Assembly (NCBI RefSeq): GCF_003286645.3
Contig: NZ_CP127382.2
Coordinates: 310,001-374,000 of the forward strand
DNA length: 64,000 nucleotides
Direction of reading: 5' to 3'
From: Aerococcus tenax
GTDB taxonomy: Bacteria > Bacillota > Bacilli > Lactobacillales > Aerococcaceae
The notes under the pieces were generated by a model. That model did not search any database. It saw only the letters and a list, made by a program, of their open reading frames with translations, and was not told where the DNA came from. The translations under genes and the position numbers were made by a program. Below are positions 1-8,140 of this stretch, in pieces; position 1 is the stretch's first letter; each line of letters begins with the position of its first letter.

Positions 1-327
1 TGTATTGCGACCATGTTACACTCGAATTCAGTAGCCTCCTTGGCTTCAAGCTACAAAGTGGGCGATGATGGTAAGGTTCGTCCCGTTTATTTCTATACCA
101 TTGATATCACTGAAAACGTAGTCAACAAGGTTGGGGCTGCCAGAGAATACATGGCTTACCACCCAATGGTGACTAACGTTCAAGACTTCTGTGTCGCTTG
201 TGAAAAAGCTTTAGTAACACCTGCCCAAGGAGAAATGGCTAAGGCTGTTGAAGACGAGGAGTACGAAACTGTTGAAGTAGAAAACAATGAAGACGCAGCG
301 AAGGGAGAGTTGGGAAATGACATTTAA
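1..327 (+). CDS. C-terminal end of an archaeal-type ornithine cyclodeaminase-like (LOR/SDH, TIGR00300) protein, cut by window start
   Basis: The reading frame is open from base 1, so the gene begins outside the window and about 108 residues remain. The visible part (CIATMLHSNS, then RPVYFYTIDI and MVTNVQDF) aligns by eye with the end of the next gene (TMIAMSAILF, RPVFLYTVDV, IVTNVQDF). That region carries the family's conserved LATMLHSIATGN / CVDINPxxVTKL / VTDVGxFL signature. The family binds NAD and includes archaeal ornithine cyclodeaminase and the C-terminal domain of cyanobacterial ArgZ/AgrE. Past the fold there is an acidic tail of about 35 residues that the neighbour lacks. The stop overlaps the start of the next gene by 11 bases, which implies coupled translation. 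The substrate is unknown. Confidence 0.7.
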   Translation, partial: CIATMLHSNSVASLASSYKVGDDGKVRPVYFYTIDITENVVNKVGAAREYMAYHPMVTNVQDFCVACEKALVTPAQGEMAKAVEDEEYETVEVENNEDAAKGELGNDI

Positions 328-1408
328 GATTGCTGAATTTCATCATCCAGATTTTGACCAAGAATTTTTGAAAAACGCACCCAATGCTAAGTTAGTTGAA
401 GTAGTAGAAGATGGTCTTAGTCCTAGAAACTACCATGCCTTATCCATTTATCCAGAATATTTTAAAATCAATGACAAATGGGTATTGGCTGAGCAATCCC
501 GAATGGACACCGTCGCAGTGGCCCATGATGAACCTGGTAAGGAATATATCGATGTAATCGAGTTTAGAAACCTTAAGAAGGGTGATAAGGTCGTTGTTGG
601 ACGGACAGAAGATGCTTCCGAAGGGATCTATGTTTGGACTGAAGGTTTCCAAGAAGCAGCTGTTGATGCGGATACTTTTGCCTTCCGTGAAGGGCGTTCT
701 CGTGAGACTGCCTTTTCTATGGATTATGACAATCTCTATGAACTCTTAGAGCATGAGCGGGAAGCTGAACATGGTTATGTGACCTTAATTTTAGGGACTG
801 CTACAGTTTTAGACCGTGATTCCCGTGATGCTTTAGCCAAGATTATTAATGAAGGCTATGTTAATGCAATTTTCTGTGGGACAGAAACTGCTGCCTTTGA
901 CTTAGAGCAAGGCTTGTATGATACCACTTGGGGGCAAGAAACCTTTACCCAAGAACAAAATACCTACCACAATATGTATGCCACTATCAACCGCGCTCGC
1001 CGCTATGGCTCAACTAAGAAATTAGTTGAATCTGGTGAAGTTAAAGATGGCTTCATGAAGGCAGCTATTGAACAAGATGTCCCAGTTGTTTTAGCTGGAA
1101 CCATCCGTGACCGTTTCGGTTTACCTGAAAGCATCGATAATGTCTATGATGCCCAAAATGAAATGCGTTCTCACATGCGTAAAACTTCAACCATGATTGC
1201 TATGTCAGCGATTCTCTTCACCATTGCAACTGGGAATATGACGCCTTCCTACAACCGTTTTGGTGATACAGTCAGACCGGTATTCTTATATACCGTTGAC
1301 GTCCAAGAATTTGCGGTAGATAAATTGGCTGACCGTGGCTCTCTAACTGCAGTTTCTATTGTCACCAACGTTCAAGACTTCTTACGGAATATTGGTAGTG
1401 CCCTTTAA
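317..1408 (+). CDS. Archaeal-type ornithine cyclodeaminase-like (LOR/SDH, TIGR00300) protein, second tandem paralogue
   Basis: The 363-residue protein has the family layout. An N-terminal domain contains YPEYFKINDKWV and LKKGDKVVVG. A middle NAD-binding-like part contains INEGYVNAIFCGTETA, and the end contains VPVVLAGTIRDRFGLPE, AQNEMRSHMRKTSTM and IVTNVQDFL. Archaeal members convert ornithine to proline plus ammonia, and in cyanobacteria the domain is fused to an arginine dihydrolase. I chose ATG 317, preceded by AGGGAGAG, over the longer frame from 287. It overlaps the upstream paralogue and is followed 120 bases on by carbamate kinase, which points to a pathway releasing ammonia or carbamoyl phosphate. 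The family call is firm from motifs; the reaction here is not known. Confidence 0.72.
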   Translation: MTFKIAEFHHPDFDQEFLKNAPNAKLVEVVEDGLSPRNYHALSIYPEYFKINDKWVLAEQSRMDTVAVAHDEPGKEYIDVIEFRNLKKGDKVVVGRTEDASEGIYVWTEGFQEAAVDADTFAFREGRSRETAFSMDYDNLYELLEHEREAEHGYVTLILGTATVLDRDSRDALAKIINEGYVNAIFCGTETAAFDLEQGLYDTTWGQETFTQEQNTYHNMYATINRARRYGSTKKLVESGEVKDGFMKAAIEQDVPVVLAGTIRDRFGLPESIDNVYDAQNEMRSHMRKTSTMIAMSAILFTIATGNMTPSYNRFGDTVRPVFLYTVDVQEFAVDKLADRGSLTAVSIVTNVQDFLRNIGSAL

Positions 1409-1528
1409 GTCGTAAAGGTAGCTACTGAGTTGGAAGATTAGCGCTTTGTAACTTAAGCATTAACACATCTGAAATTTTTTGAAAAAGGGACTGAAAGGGA
1501 AGAGTCTTAATAAGAATGGAGGAAAAAT

Positions 1529-2455
1529 ATGAGTAAGATAGTATTAGCTTTGGGTGGTAATGCCCTAGGAAGTACTCCAAATGAACAAAAAGAAGCAGTA
1601 AAAACAACTGCCCAATCCATTGTGGATTTAATTGAAGCGGGCAATGAAATTATCGTTTCCCATGGAAATGGGCCGCAAGTTGGTATGATTAATCTTGCTA
1701 TGGACGTTTCTGCAAAAAGTGATGCTGGCACACCTGAAATGCCATTCCCTGAATGTGGAGCTATGAGTCAAGGTTATATTGGCTTCCATTTGCAAAATGC
1801 CATTGAAAATGAGTTGAATAAACGTGGTGTTGATAAAGCCGTTGCATCAGTGATTACTCAAGTTGTGGTAGATAAGGATGATCCAGCCTTTGATAATCCA
1901 ACAAAACCAATTGGCGCTTTCTATAGTGAAGAGGAAGCTCAAGCCCTAAGTGACAAAGGATTTGCAGTGAAAGAAGATGCAGGTCGGGGTTATCGTCGGG
2001 TGGTGGCTTCACCTAAGCCTATCGATATTGTTGAAAAAGCTTTTATCCAAGATGCTTTTGACCAAGGTAATATCATTGTTGCTGCCGGTGGTGGTGGCAT
2101 ACCAGTAGTTGAAGCAGAAGACGGTTATGACGGGGTTCCAGCTGTCATTGATAAAGATTTTTCAAGCGCTAAATTAGCTGAACTCGTTGAAGCTGATTTG
2201 TTGATTATTTTAACCGCGGTTGAAAAAGTGGCAATCAACTTTGGTAAAGAAAATGAAGAATGGCTGGATGAATTGACTGTCGACCAAGCCAAAGAGTATA
2301 CTGAAGCTGGGGAGTTTGCTGAAGGCTCAATGAAGCCAAAAATTGAGGCTGCCCTAGGCTTTGTGGAATCAAAACCAGGTAATCAAGCCATTATCACCTC
2401 CTTAGAAAAAGCTGAAGAAGGTATTAAAGGCCAAAATGGTACCTTAATTAAATAA
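1529..2455 (+). CDS. arcC: Carbamate kinase
   Basis: The protein has 308 residues, the usual length for carbamate kinase of the amino-acid kinase fold. It makes ATP from carbamoyl phosphate and ADP, releasing ammonia and CO2, as the last step of arginine deiminase-type fermentation. Visible motifs are the N-terminal VLALGGNALG, IIVSHGNGPQVG near residue 45, the AAGGGGIPV loop near residue 190 and GSMKPKIEAAL near the end. GGAGG sits just before ATG 1529. No arginine deiminase or ornithine carbamoyltransferase is visible; its neighbours are the two LOR/SDH-family genes, so the carbamoyl phosphate source is not the standard arcAB set within this window. Confidence 0.93.
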   Translation: MSKIVLALGGNALGSTPNEQKEAVKTTAQSIVDLIEAGNEIIVSHGNGPQVGMINLAMDVSAKSDAGTPEMPFPECGAMSQGYIGFHLQNAIENELNKRGVDKAVASVITQVVVDKDDPAFDNPTKPIGAFYSEEEAQALSDKGFAVKEDAGRGYRRVVASPKPIDIVEKAFIQDAFDQGNIIVAAGGGGIPVVEAEDGYDGVPAVIDKDFSSAKLAELVEADLLIILTAVEKVAINFGKENEEWLDELTVDQAKEYTEAGEFAEGSMKPKIEAALGFVESKPGNQAIITSLEKAEEGIKGQNGTLIK

Positions 2456-2467
2456 AAAACAAAAACT

Positions 2468-2512
2468 AAGCCCTCCTAGCTCTTTTGTTGAGCCAGGAGG
2501 GCTTTTTGTTTT
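2468..2512. terminator. Bidirectional terminator between arcC and metF
   Basis: A 10-bp stem (AAGCCCTCCT at 2468-2477 with AGGAGGGCTT at 2495-2504) is followed by a T-run. It lies between the convergent arcC and metF genes and can serve both. Confidence 0.85.
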
Positions 2513-3367
2513 CTATAATAAATTTTTAACGGCTTGGTAGATGTAACGAGCGACGTAGGGATTATTCATGGTGTAGAGGTGGATCCCATCTACGCCATGG
2601 CTAATCAGGTCAACAATTTGATCAATGGCATAGGCCAGACCGGCATCGCGTAAAGCTAGGGGGTTGTCTTGATATTTCTCCATAGCGCGACGGAATTTAT
2701 CGGGAATTTGTACGCCACAAATCCGAGCCATGCTTTCAATTTGCTTTTTATTGGTGACTGGCATAATGCCAGCTTCAATAGGAACATCGATGCCCGCTAA
2801 ATCAGCCCGTTCTAGGAAACGATAAAAATAATCATTATCTAGGAAGAGTTGGCTAATTAATTGGTCACTACCGGCATCGACTTTTTCTTTAAGATAGCGG
2901 ATATCGGTAATGGGGTCAGGGGCATCCACGTGACCTTCTGGGTAGCAGGCGGCAATGAGGTTGAAGTCCTCTTTTGACTTGATGTAGCGAATAAGGTCAG
3001 CTGCATAGGGAAAGTCTTCCTTAGGACTTTGACCAGGTTTAGGGTCACCCCGTAAGACTAGGATATTTTCGATATTGGCTGCTTTTAATTCAGATAATTT
3101 TTCATCGATACTAGCCCGAGTCTCATATAGGCAGGGCAGGTGAATAACACTTTCAATCCCATAGTTTTTGATCAAAGAGGCAATTTCGATACTTTTTAGG
3201 CGGTTATCACTACCTAAGGCTCCGCAGGTTACGCTGATGGCATCGGGATCAAGTTCTTTTAGACCATCTAAGGTTTTATAGATACTGGCAGAGGATGACT
3301 TAGCATTGGGCGGAAAGACCTCATAGGTGAAGAGAGTCTTGCCCTTAAACAATTCCTTGGTTTTCAT
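2513..3367 (-). CDS. metF: Methylenetetrahydrofolate reductase
   Basis: The 284-residue flavoprotein reduces 5,10-methylene-THF to 5-methyl-THF, the methyl donor for methionine synthase. The MTHFR fold is visible as FTYEVFPPN at the N-terminus (catalytic Glu in the EVFPP motif), VLRGDP near residue 105, ISQLFLDNDYF and EAGIMPVTN. ATG 3367 lies inside the end of metE and is preceded by AAAGGAG, so the two genes overlap by 23 bases and are co-translated. Context fits methionine synthesis: MetF makes the substrate used by MetE. Confidence 0.94.
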   Translation of the reverse strand: MKTKELFKGKTLFTYEVFPPNAKSSSASIYKTLDGLKELDPDAISVTCGALGSDNRLKSIEIASLIKNYGIESVIHLPCLYETRASIDEKLSELKAANIENILVLRGDPKPGQSPKEDFPYAADLIRYIKSKEDFNLIAACYPEGHVDAPDPITDIRYLKEKVDAGSDQLISQLFLDNDYFYRFLERADLAGIDVPIEAGIMPVTNKKQIESMARICGVQIPDKFRRAMEKYQDNPLALRDAGLAYAIDQIVDLISHGVDGIHLYTMNNPYVARYIYQAVKNLL

Positions 3368-5624
3368 GACGCAACTCCTTTGTTGCTTGGACTAAGTGCT
3401 TGAGGCTGGCTTGGGTTTCTTTTTCGCCCCGGGTCTTTAAACCGCAATCGGGATTGACCCAAAGTTTTTCAGGCTTAACTTTTTGAAGCATTTTATCCAA
3501 GGCTTCCTTAATTTCACTGACACTAGGGATCCGTGGGGAATGGATATCGTAGACACCAGGACCTACTTCGGTAGTGAAATGATTTTCTTTTAAGGAATCC
3601 AGAATTTCTAAGTTAGAACGTGAAGCTTCAAAGGTGATGACATCAGCATCCATGGCATCGATTGCTGGGATGATATCGGTGAATTCGCTATAACACATAT
3701 GGGTGTGGATCTGGGTTTCCTTATGGCAGCCACTGTGAACGAGGCGGAAGGCTGGAATGGCCCAGTCGAGGTATTCTGTATACCAGTCACTTTGACGGAG
3801 GGGAAGTTTCTCCCGTAGGGCGGCTTCATCGACTTGGATAATGCGGATACCATTGGCCTCTAGATCAAGGACTTCGTCACGGATAGCTAAAGCTAGTTGC
3901 AAGGTGGAGTCTTTCACGCTGATGTCTTCTCGAGGGAAGGACCAGTTTAGGATAGTTACGGGACCGGTCAACATCCCTTTCATTGGTTTCTTGGTGAGGG
4001 ATTGGGCATAAACTGACCAGGAAACAGTCATTGATTGAGCGCGTGATACATCGCCCCAGATAATTGGTGGTTTGACACAGCGGGTACCATATGACTGAAC
4101 CCAGGCTTTTTCAGTGAATAAGACTCCATTTAACTGTTCACCAAAGTATTCGACCATGTCATTTCTTTCAAATTCACCGTGGACGAGGACGTCGAGGCCG
4201 AGCTCTTCTTGTAGGTGGACACAGTCTTTAATTTTTTCTTTGAGGAAGTTTTGGTAGTCTGCTTGGCTGATTTCACCGTTTTTAAAGGCCTTGCGCTTTA
4301 GCTTAACTTCCTTGGTTTGCGGGAAGGAACCGATAGTTGTTGTTGGAAAGAGAGGTAAGTTAAAGAATGCTTTTTGGGCTTTTTCTCTTTCGTCGAAAGG
4401 CACTGAACGTTGATAGGCTGTTTTAGGAATAGCAGCTAGACGTTCTTGCACCTTAGGATCATAACTGTCAGGACGATCGGTAAAGAGTGCTTGGTTTTCT
4501 TGGAAACGAGGATCATGATGATAATCTGTGTCAATTAACTGACTGAGGTCGTTTAATTCGCCCAGTTTCTCTTCAGCAAAGGCAAAATGTTTTTGGTATT
4601 TTTCTGCTAGGGCGCTTTCGTTTTCCAAGCTATAGGGAACATGGAGTAGGGAACAAGAAGTGGAAAGAACGAGATCGATTCCTTGACTCTTGAGGTCTTT
4701 AATCAGGGCAAGGGAACTTTGGTAGTTATTGCGCCAAATATTTTTCCCATTGACTAGACCTAAAAAGAGGGTTTTATCTTTGGGAAAGCCATAGTGTTCG
4801 ACCAATTCTTGGCTCTTCTTCCCTTCAATAAAATCTAAACCGATACCATCAATGGCTAAGTTGGTGAGTTCTTGATAAACATCTCTTACGTCGCCAAAAT
4901 AGGTATTGACCAGCACCTTGACTTGGTCTTTTTGACTGAGTAAGCCCTGGTAGAGATCCTTGAATAGTTTGATATCTTCATGAGTTAAGTCATGGACTAG
5001 GTAGGGCTCATCCAGTTGCAGCCATTGGATCGTTTCTGTATTAAGCAGTTTTACGAGGTCCTGGTAGGCAGTAACCAGGCCGGTGAGAAAATCTTGGGCT
5101 TGGCTTTGACCGTGGTAACGCGATAGTTTTAAAAGGGTGAAGGGCCCAGGAAAGACGACCTTGCCGTTAATTTTCAAGGCTTTGGCTTCTTCAATAATTG
5201 CCTTTAATCGTTCAGCGTGGAAGCGAATTTCAGTGTCGTTATCAAACCCAGGCACAATGTAGTGGTAGTTGGTATTAAACCATTTCTTCATAGCTAGGGC
5301 CTTCACGTCTCCAGCTGGTCCTTGATAGCCCTTAGCTAAGGCAAAATACGTATCAAGAGCAGACAGCTCGAGATCTTGATAACGTTTAGGGATAATGTTC
5401 AATTGGAAAGCAGCATCCAAGAGGTTATCATAGTAGGAAAAATCATTAACAGGAATAAAGTCGATGCCTGCTTGAGCTTGTTTAAGCCATTGGTCTTTAC
5501 GGATAGCTTGGGCGGTTGCTTCGAGCTCGTCGACGGTAATTTCTTGGCGGAAATATTTTTCAGTGGCAAATTTTAGTTCTCTAAGTCGTCCTACACGAGG
5601 GTAGCCTATCAGGGATGTTTTCAT
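3345..5624 (-). CDS. metE: Cobalamin-independent methionine synthase
   Basis: The 759-residue enzyme transfers a methyl group from 5-methyl-THF (polyglutamate) to homocysteine using zinc, without B12. The N-terminal half starts SLIGYPRVGRLRELK. The C-terminal catalytic half has FPTTTIGSFPQT, the HTHMCYSEF zinc site near residue 641 and the second zinc cysteine in NPDCGLKTR near residue 726. AGGAG precedes ATG 5624. It is the first gene of a metE-metF operon that diverges from the cobalamin cluster. I see no B12 riboswitch, T-box or SAM riboswitch in the 380-base upstream gap. Confidence 0.96.
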   Translation of the reverse strand: MKTSLIGYPRVGRLRELKFATEKYFRQEITVDELEATAQAIRKDQWLKQAQAGIDFIPVNDFSYYDNLLDAAFQLNIIPKRYQDLELSALDTYFALAKGYQGPAGDVKALAMKKWFNTNYHYIVPGFDNDTEIRFHAERLKAIIEEAKALKINGKVVFPGPFTLLKLSRYHGQSQAQDFLTGLVTAYQDLVKLLNTETIQWLQLDEPYLVHDLTHEDIKLFKDLYQGLLSQKDQVKVLVNTYFGDVRDVYQELTNLAIDGIGLDFIEGKKSQELVEHYGFPKDKTLFLGLVNGKNIWRNNYQSSLALIKDLKSQGIDLVLSTSCSLLHVPYSLENESALAEKYQKHFAFAEEKLGELNDLSQLIDTDYHHDPRFQENQALFTDRPDSYDPKVQERLAAIPKTAYQRSVPFDEREKAQKAFFNLPLFPTTTIGSFPQTKEVKLKRKAFKNGEISQADYQNFLKEKIKDCVHLQEELGLDVLVHGEFERNDMVEYFGEQLNGVLFTEKAWVQSYGTRCVKPPIIWGDVSRAQSMTVSWSVYAQSLTKKPMKGMLTGPVTILNWSFPREDISVKDSTLQLALAIRDEVLDLEANGIRIIQVDEAALREKLPLRQSDWYTEYLDWAIPAFRLVHSGCHKETQIHTHMCYSEFTDIIPAIDAMDADVITFEASRSNLEILDSLKENHFTTEVGPGVYDIHSPRIPSVSEIKEALDKMLQKVKPEKLWVNPDCGLKTRGEKETQASLKHLVQATKELRHENQGIV

Positions 5625-6007
5625 TATCTATCACTCCTAAAAATTAAAAATTAATTTACAAAATCTCCTTTTTTCACTTGTATAGGAGTATAGCTAAATC
5701 CCAGCCTGGGGTGTTAATATGCATTTTGCATAAAAGGTGATCGAAATTCTAAAAGTTTGATATTATTTTTTAATTAATAAAGAAGTCTTTTGGGACGTTT
5801 TTAAGACCAGGTTGTTGATCAAAAAGGGTAGTCCTGTTGAGGCCGAGTAATTGTTTCCATTAAAGCTTTAAAAAATGAAATCAGGCCTATATTTTGTGCT
5901 ATAATTCTAAGCAGTGAACTATATCTTGTAATTACTGAGAACTTTTGTAAGGGGGAATTCTTTACAAAAGTCTTTTACTTTGCACTTTTTAATTAAGGAG
6001 TAGTCTA
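5625..6007. promoter_or_regulatory. Divergent promoter region between metE and cblS
   Basis: This 383-base gap contains no gene. On the plus side there is an extended -10 (TGC then TATAAT at 5900-5905) and a leader hairpin at 5941-5971 ahead of the cblS ribosome binding site (AAGGAG at 5995-6000). On the metE side there is a perfect 15-base palindrome, TATGCATTTTGCATA at 5718-5732, about 95 bases before the metE start. It is a plausible repressor or LysR-type operator; the protein that would bind is unknown. No riboswitch or T-box signature was recognised. Confidence 0.5.
5941..5971 (+). other. Leader hairpin before cblS
   Basis: ACTTTTGTAA (5941-5950) pairs perfectly with TTACAAAAGT (5962-5971) around an 11-base loop, followed by CTTTTACTTT. 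It lies about 35 bases downstream of the likely transcription start and 24 bases before the Shine-Dalgarno sequence. It could be a weak attenuator, an mRNA-stabilising hairpin or an operator. Only the dyad is seen. Confidence 0.45.
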
Positions 6008-6784
6008 TTGAAATATCGTGATTTAACCTTGCTTGCTATCGATGAAATGTTTCCTCTTGGACTCGCTAAGCAAAGAACAGAAGAAGATTACTTGGTCTTT
6101 GCCTGTGATAGTTCAGCTAGTATCGGTGAGAAGGCTAATGACCAATTAGCCTCTCCTAATCCCTTAACTGCTCAAACTGCCCTACGGGTGCCCTTGATTG
6201 AGTTGCGAGCAGTGAATGCGGAACCGGTCTTGGCATTTTATTTGGTTAATAATGAAATGAATCCCACGGGACTTGCCTATCAGGAAGGCTTTCAAGCGGA
6301 ACTTGACCGGGCCGGTTTTCCCAATATCCAAGTCAATGGGTCTACTGAAGAGAATATGCTAACCACTATGTCCGCTTTAGGAATCGTTTTGATGGGAAAG
6401 GCACAAAATGCTAAGGGACTGTGGATTCGACGGGTTGTGAGTGGTGATCGGGTCTTTCAATTAAAACGTCCCCGTTGCGGCCAAGCCGTCCTCGATGAGA
6501 TGGATAAGCTCATTTCTTATCAGGACATTGACCGTTTGCTGAGTCGTCCGGACTTGGTCCATGAGATTTGTCCGATCGGGTCTAAGGGAGCCCTGAATGA
6601 AGCGGGACAGGTGGCTGACTATAATCAATTAAGCTTTAAGGTTAATCCTCAAGTGGAAGGCTTAAGCATCCACCAAGATTCAGCTGGACCAGCAACCGCT
6701 CTTGTTGTAGTAGGAACAGACCAATTGGGAAGTTTCCTAAAAGAGCATTTTGATGAAGTTTATGACCTGGGAGTGATGGTTTAA
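6008..6784 (+). CDS. cblS: Probable alpha-ribazole kinase CblS (PurM/AIR-synthase-like)
   Basis: The 258-residue protein resembles the ATP-binding half of AIR synthase/PurM: DSSASIGEK near residue 35, a PLTAQTALRVPLIELRA stretch and an alternating beta/alpha pattern. In Listeria and Geobacillus a protein of this type, CblS, phosphorylates alpha-ribazole to alpha-ribazole phosphate, standing in for CobT in cobamide assembly. The start is TTG 6008, seven bases after AAGGAG. It heads block 1 and is followed two bases on by cobU, and a CblT-like transporter is in the same operon, which supports the call. It is not a GHMP-type threonine kinase (no PxxxGLGSSA). Confidence 0.72.
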   Translation: MKYRDLTLLAIDEMFPLGLAKQRTEEDYLVFACDSSASIGEKANDQLASPNPLTAQTALRVPLIELRAVNAEPVLAFYLVNNEMNPTGLAYQEGFQAELDRAGFPNIQVNGSTEENMLTTMSALGIVLMGKAQNAKGLWIRRVVSGDRVFQLKRPRCGQAVLDEMDKLISYQDIDRLLSRPDLVHEICPIGSKGALNEAGQVADYNQLSFKVNPQVEGLSIHQDSAGPATALVVVGTDQLGSFLKEHFDEVYDLGVMV

Positions 6785-6785
6785 T

Positions 6786-7382
6786 ATGGGAAAAATTATT
6801 CTGATATCTGGAGCAGCCAAGAGCGGTAAGACCCAATTAGCCGAAGAGATGGCCTTGGCCTCTCCTGCTAGACGCCTCTGCTACATTGCTACCCAAGCCA
6901 ACCAACACACGGATAAGGAGATGGAGCGGCGTATCCTGGCCCACCAAGCCAAGCGGTCGTCCCGCTTTGAAACGGTCGAACGTTTCAAAGACCTGTCAAC
7001 CTGGATAGCTAGCCAGTCTTATGATGGCTATCTCTTGGATTGTGTGACTTTGTGGCTAACCAATCTTTTCTTCGTCTATTTAGAAAAGCAGGGCATTGCA
7101 GCGAAAGACTTTGACCAGAAGATCGCTAGTCTTAAAGCCGAAGAGATTAGTGCCATTTCTGACTATTTCCAGCAAGAAGTTGCTGATCTGCTTCTAGCGG
7201 CTCAAGAGACTTCCGCCAGTTTATGGTTGGTAACTAATGAAACCGGTTGGGGCGTGACTCCGCCTAGCCAGCTGGGCCGCTTATTTGTTGATTTTTACGG
7301 CCAAGTCAACCAGCAACTGGCTGCTGCTAGTGATGAGGTCTACTTAGCCATTATGGGACTAAAAAAACAGGTGAAACCATGA
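6786..7382 (+). CDS. cobU: Adenosylcobinamide kinase / guanylyltransferase
   Basis: The 198-residue bifunctional enzyme phosphorylates adenosylcobinamide and then adds GMP to give adenosylcobinamide-GDP, the activated acceptor for the lower ligand. The P-loop is at residues 9-16 (GAAKSGKT), close to the family GGARSGKS. It is followed by CYIATQ and by the H-bearing ERRILAHQAKR, where GMP attachment is expected. LLDCVTLWLTNL matches the Walker B region. It begins two bases after cblS and overlaps cobS by four bases (ATGA). Confidence 0.93.
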   Translation: MGKIILISGAAKSGKTQLAEEMALASPARRLCYIATQANQHTDKEMERRILAHQAKRSSRFETVERFKDLSTWIASQSYDGYLLDCVTLWLTNLFFVYLEKQGIAAKDFDQKIASLKAEEISAISDYFQQEVADLLLAAQETSASLWLVTNETGWGVTPPSQLGRLFVDFYGQVNQQLAAASDEVYLAIMGLKKQVKP

Positions 7383-8140
7383 TTAAAGTTTTAATCATTT
7401 ATTTTCAATTTTTTACCCGGATTCCTATTCCTATTGCCGTCGACCATCCGCTAGAGCGCTACCGTCAGGGGGTCTATTTACTACCGCTTTTTGGGGCCTT
7501 GCTCTTTAGTCTCTTGGCTTTCATTTATGCTCTCCTGGCTTATGTGTTACCGATCCATGTCGTTTGGCTGATGGTGGTTGTTTTTGAGACGGTAATCACC
7601 GGAGGCTTTCACCAGGACGCCTTGGCTGATACTTGTGATGGGATCTTTTCAGCGCGTAAAAAAGAGGATATGTTACGGATTATGAAGGATTCACGCCTAG
7701 GGACCTTTGGTGGCATTGCCTTGATCTTTTATTATTTGTTATACTACGTGCTTGGGAGTGAGGTCCTGAATGGCCTTCCTGGATTAGGCTCTCAAATGGG
7801 AGTGATTATTAGTCTGGGACTGATTTCCCGCGCCATGCTTGCCCTAGGCCACTGGCAGCTGGTTTATTCAGGCTACAACCCCAATGGTATGGGAAAAATG
7901 ATGGTAGGGACTCCCAAATGGGGGATCTTACTGGGCCAGTTGTTAACGCTGGTGATCTTGTTTTTCATTATTGGTGCCAAGAGCCTCTTGGCCTATGGGC
8001 TAACCACGGTAGTTGTCCTCCTCTACCGCCACCATATTTATCATCTCTTAGGCGGCATGAGTGGAGACACGGTGGGTTGTATGGGGCCTTTGAGTGAGGT
8101 CACATTTCTTTTAGGCTTACTGGCTTTAGGAGGGCTTTGA
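7379..8140 (+). CDS. cobS: Adenosylcobinamide-GDP ribazoletransferase (cobalamin synthase)
   Basis: This integral membrane protein of 253 residues joins adenosylcobinamide-GDP and alpha-ribazole (phosphate). The signature GGFHQDALADTCDGI near residue 78, the family's GGLHxDGLADTxDG metal-binding motif, is followed by RIMKDSRLGTFGG. Several hydrophobic membrane segments follow, and the C-terminal GGMSGDTVGCMGPLSEV is also typical. The start overlaps the cobU stop (ATGA), and the stop shares its last base with the next start. Confidence 0.94.
   Translation: MIKVLIIYFQFFTRIPIPIAVDHPLERYRQGVYLLPLFGALLFSLLAFIYALLAYVLPIHVVWLMVVVFETVITGGFHQDALADTCDGIFSARKKEDMLRIMKDSRLGTFGGIALIFYYLLYYVLGSEVLNGLPGLGSQMGVIISLGLISRAMLALGHWQLVYSGYNPNGMGKMMVGTPKWGILLGQLLTLVILFFIIGAKSLLAYGLTTVVVLLYRHHIYHLLGGMSGDTVGCMGPLSEVTFLLGLLALGGL

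Noticed and set aside
317..1408. Agmatine deiminase or arginine deiminase
   Set aside because: Lacks the catalytic Cys/His motifs of those families; motif order matches LOR/SDH TIGR00300 proteins.
5625..6007. Possible B12 riboswitch, SAM riboswitch or T-box before metE
   Set aside because: None of the conserved cores is present on either strand.
6008..6784. PduX-type threonine kinase
   Set aside because: There is no GHMP-kinase PxxxGLGSSA motif; the sequence looks PurM-like instead.
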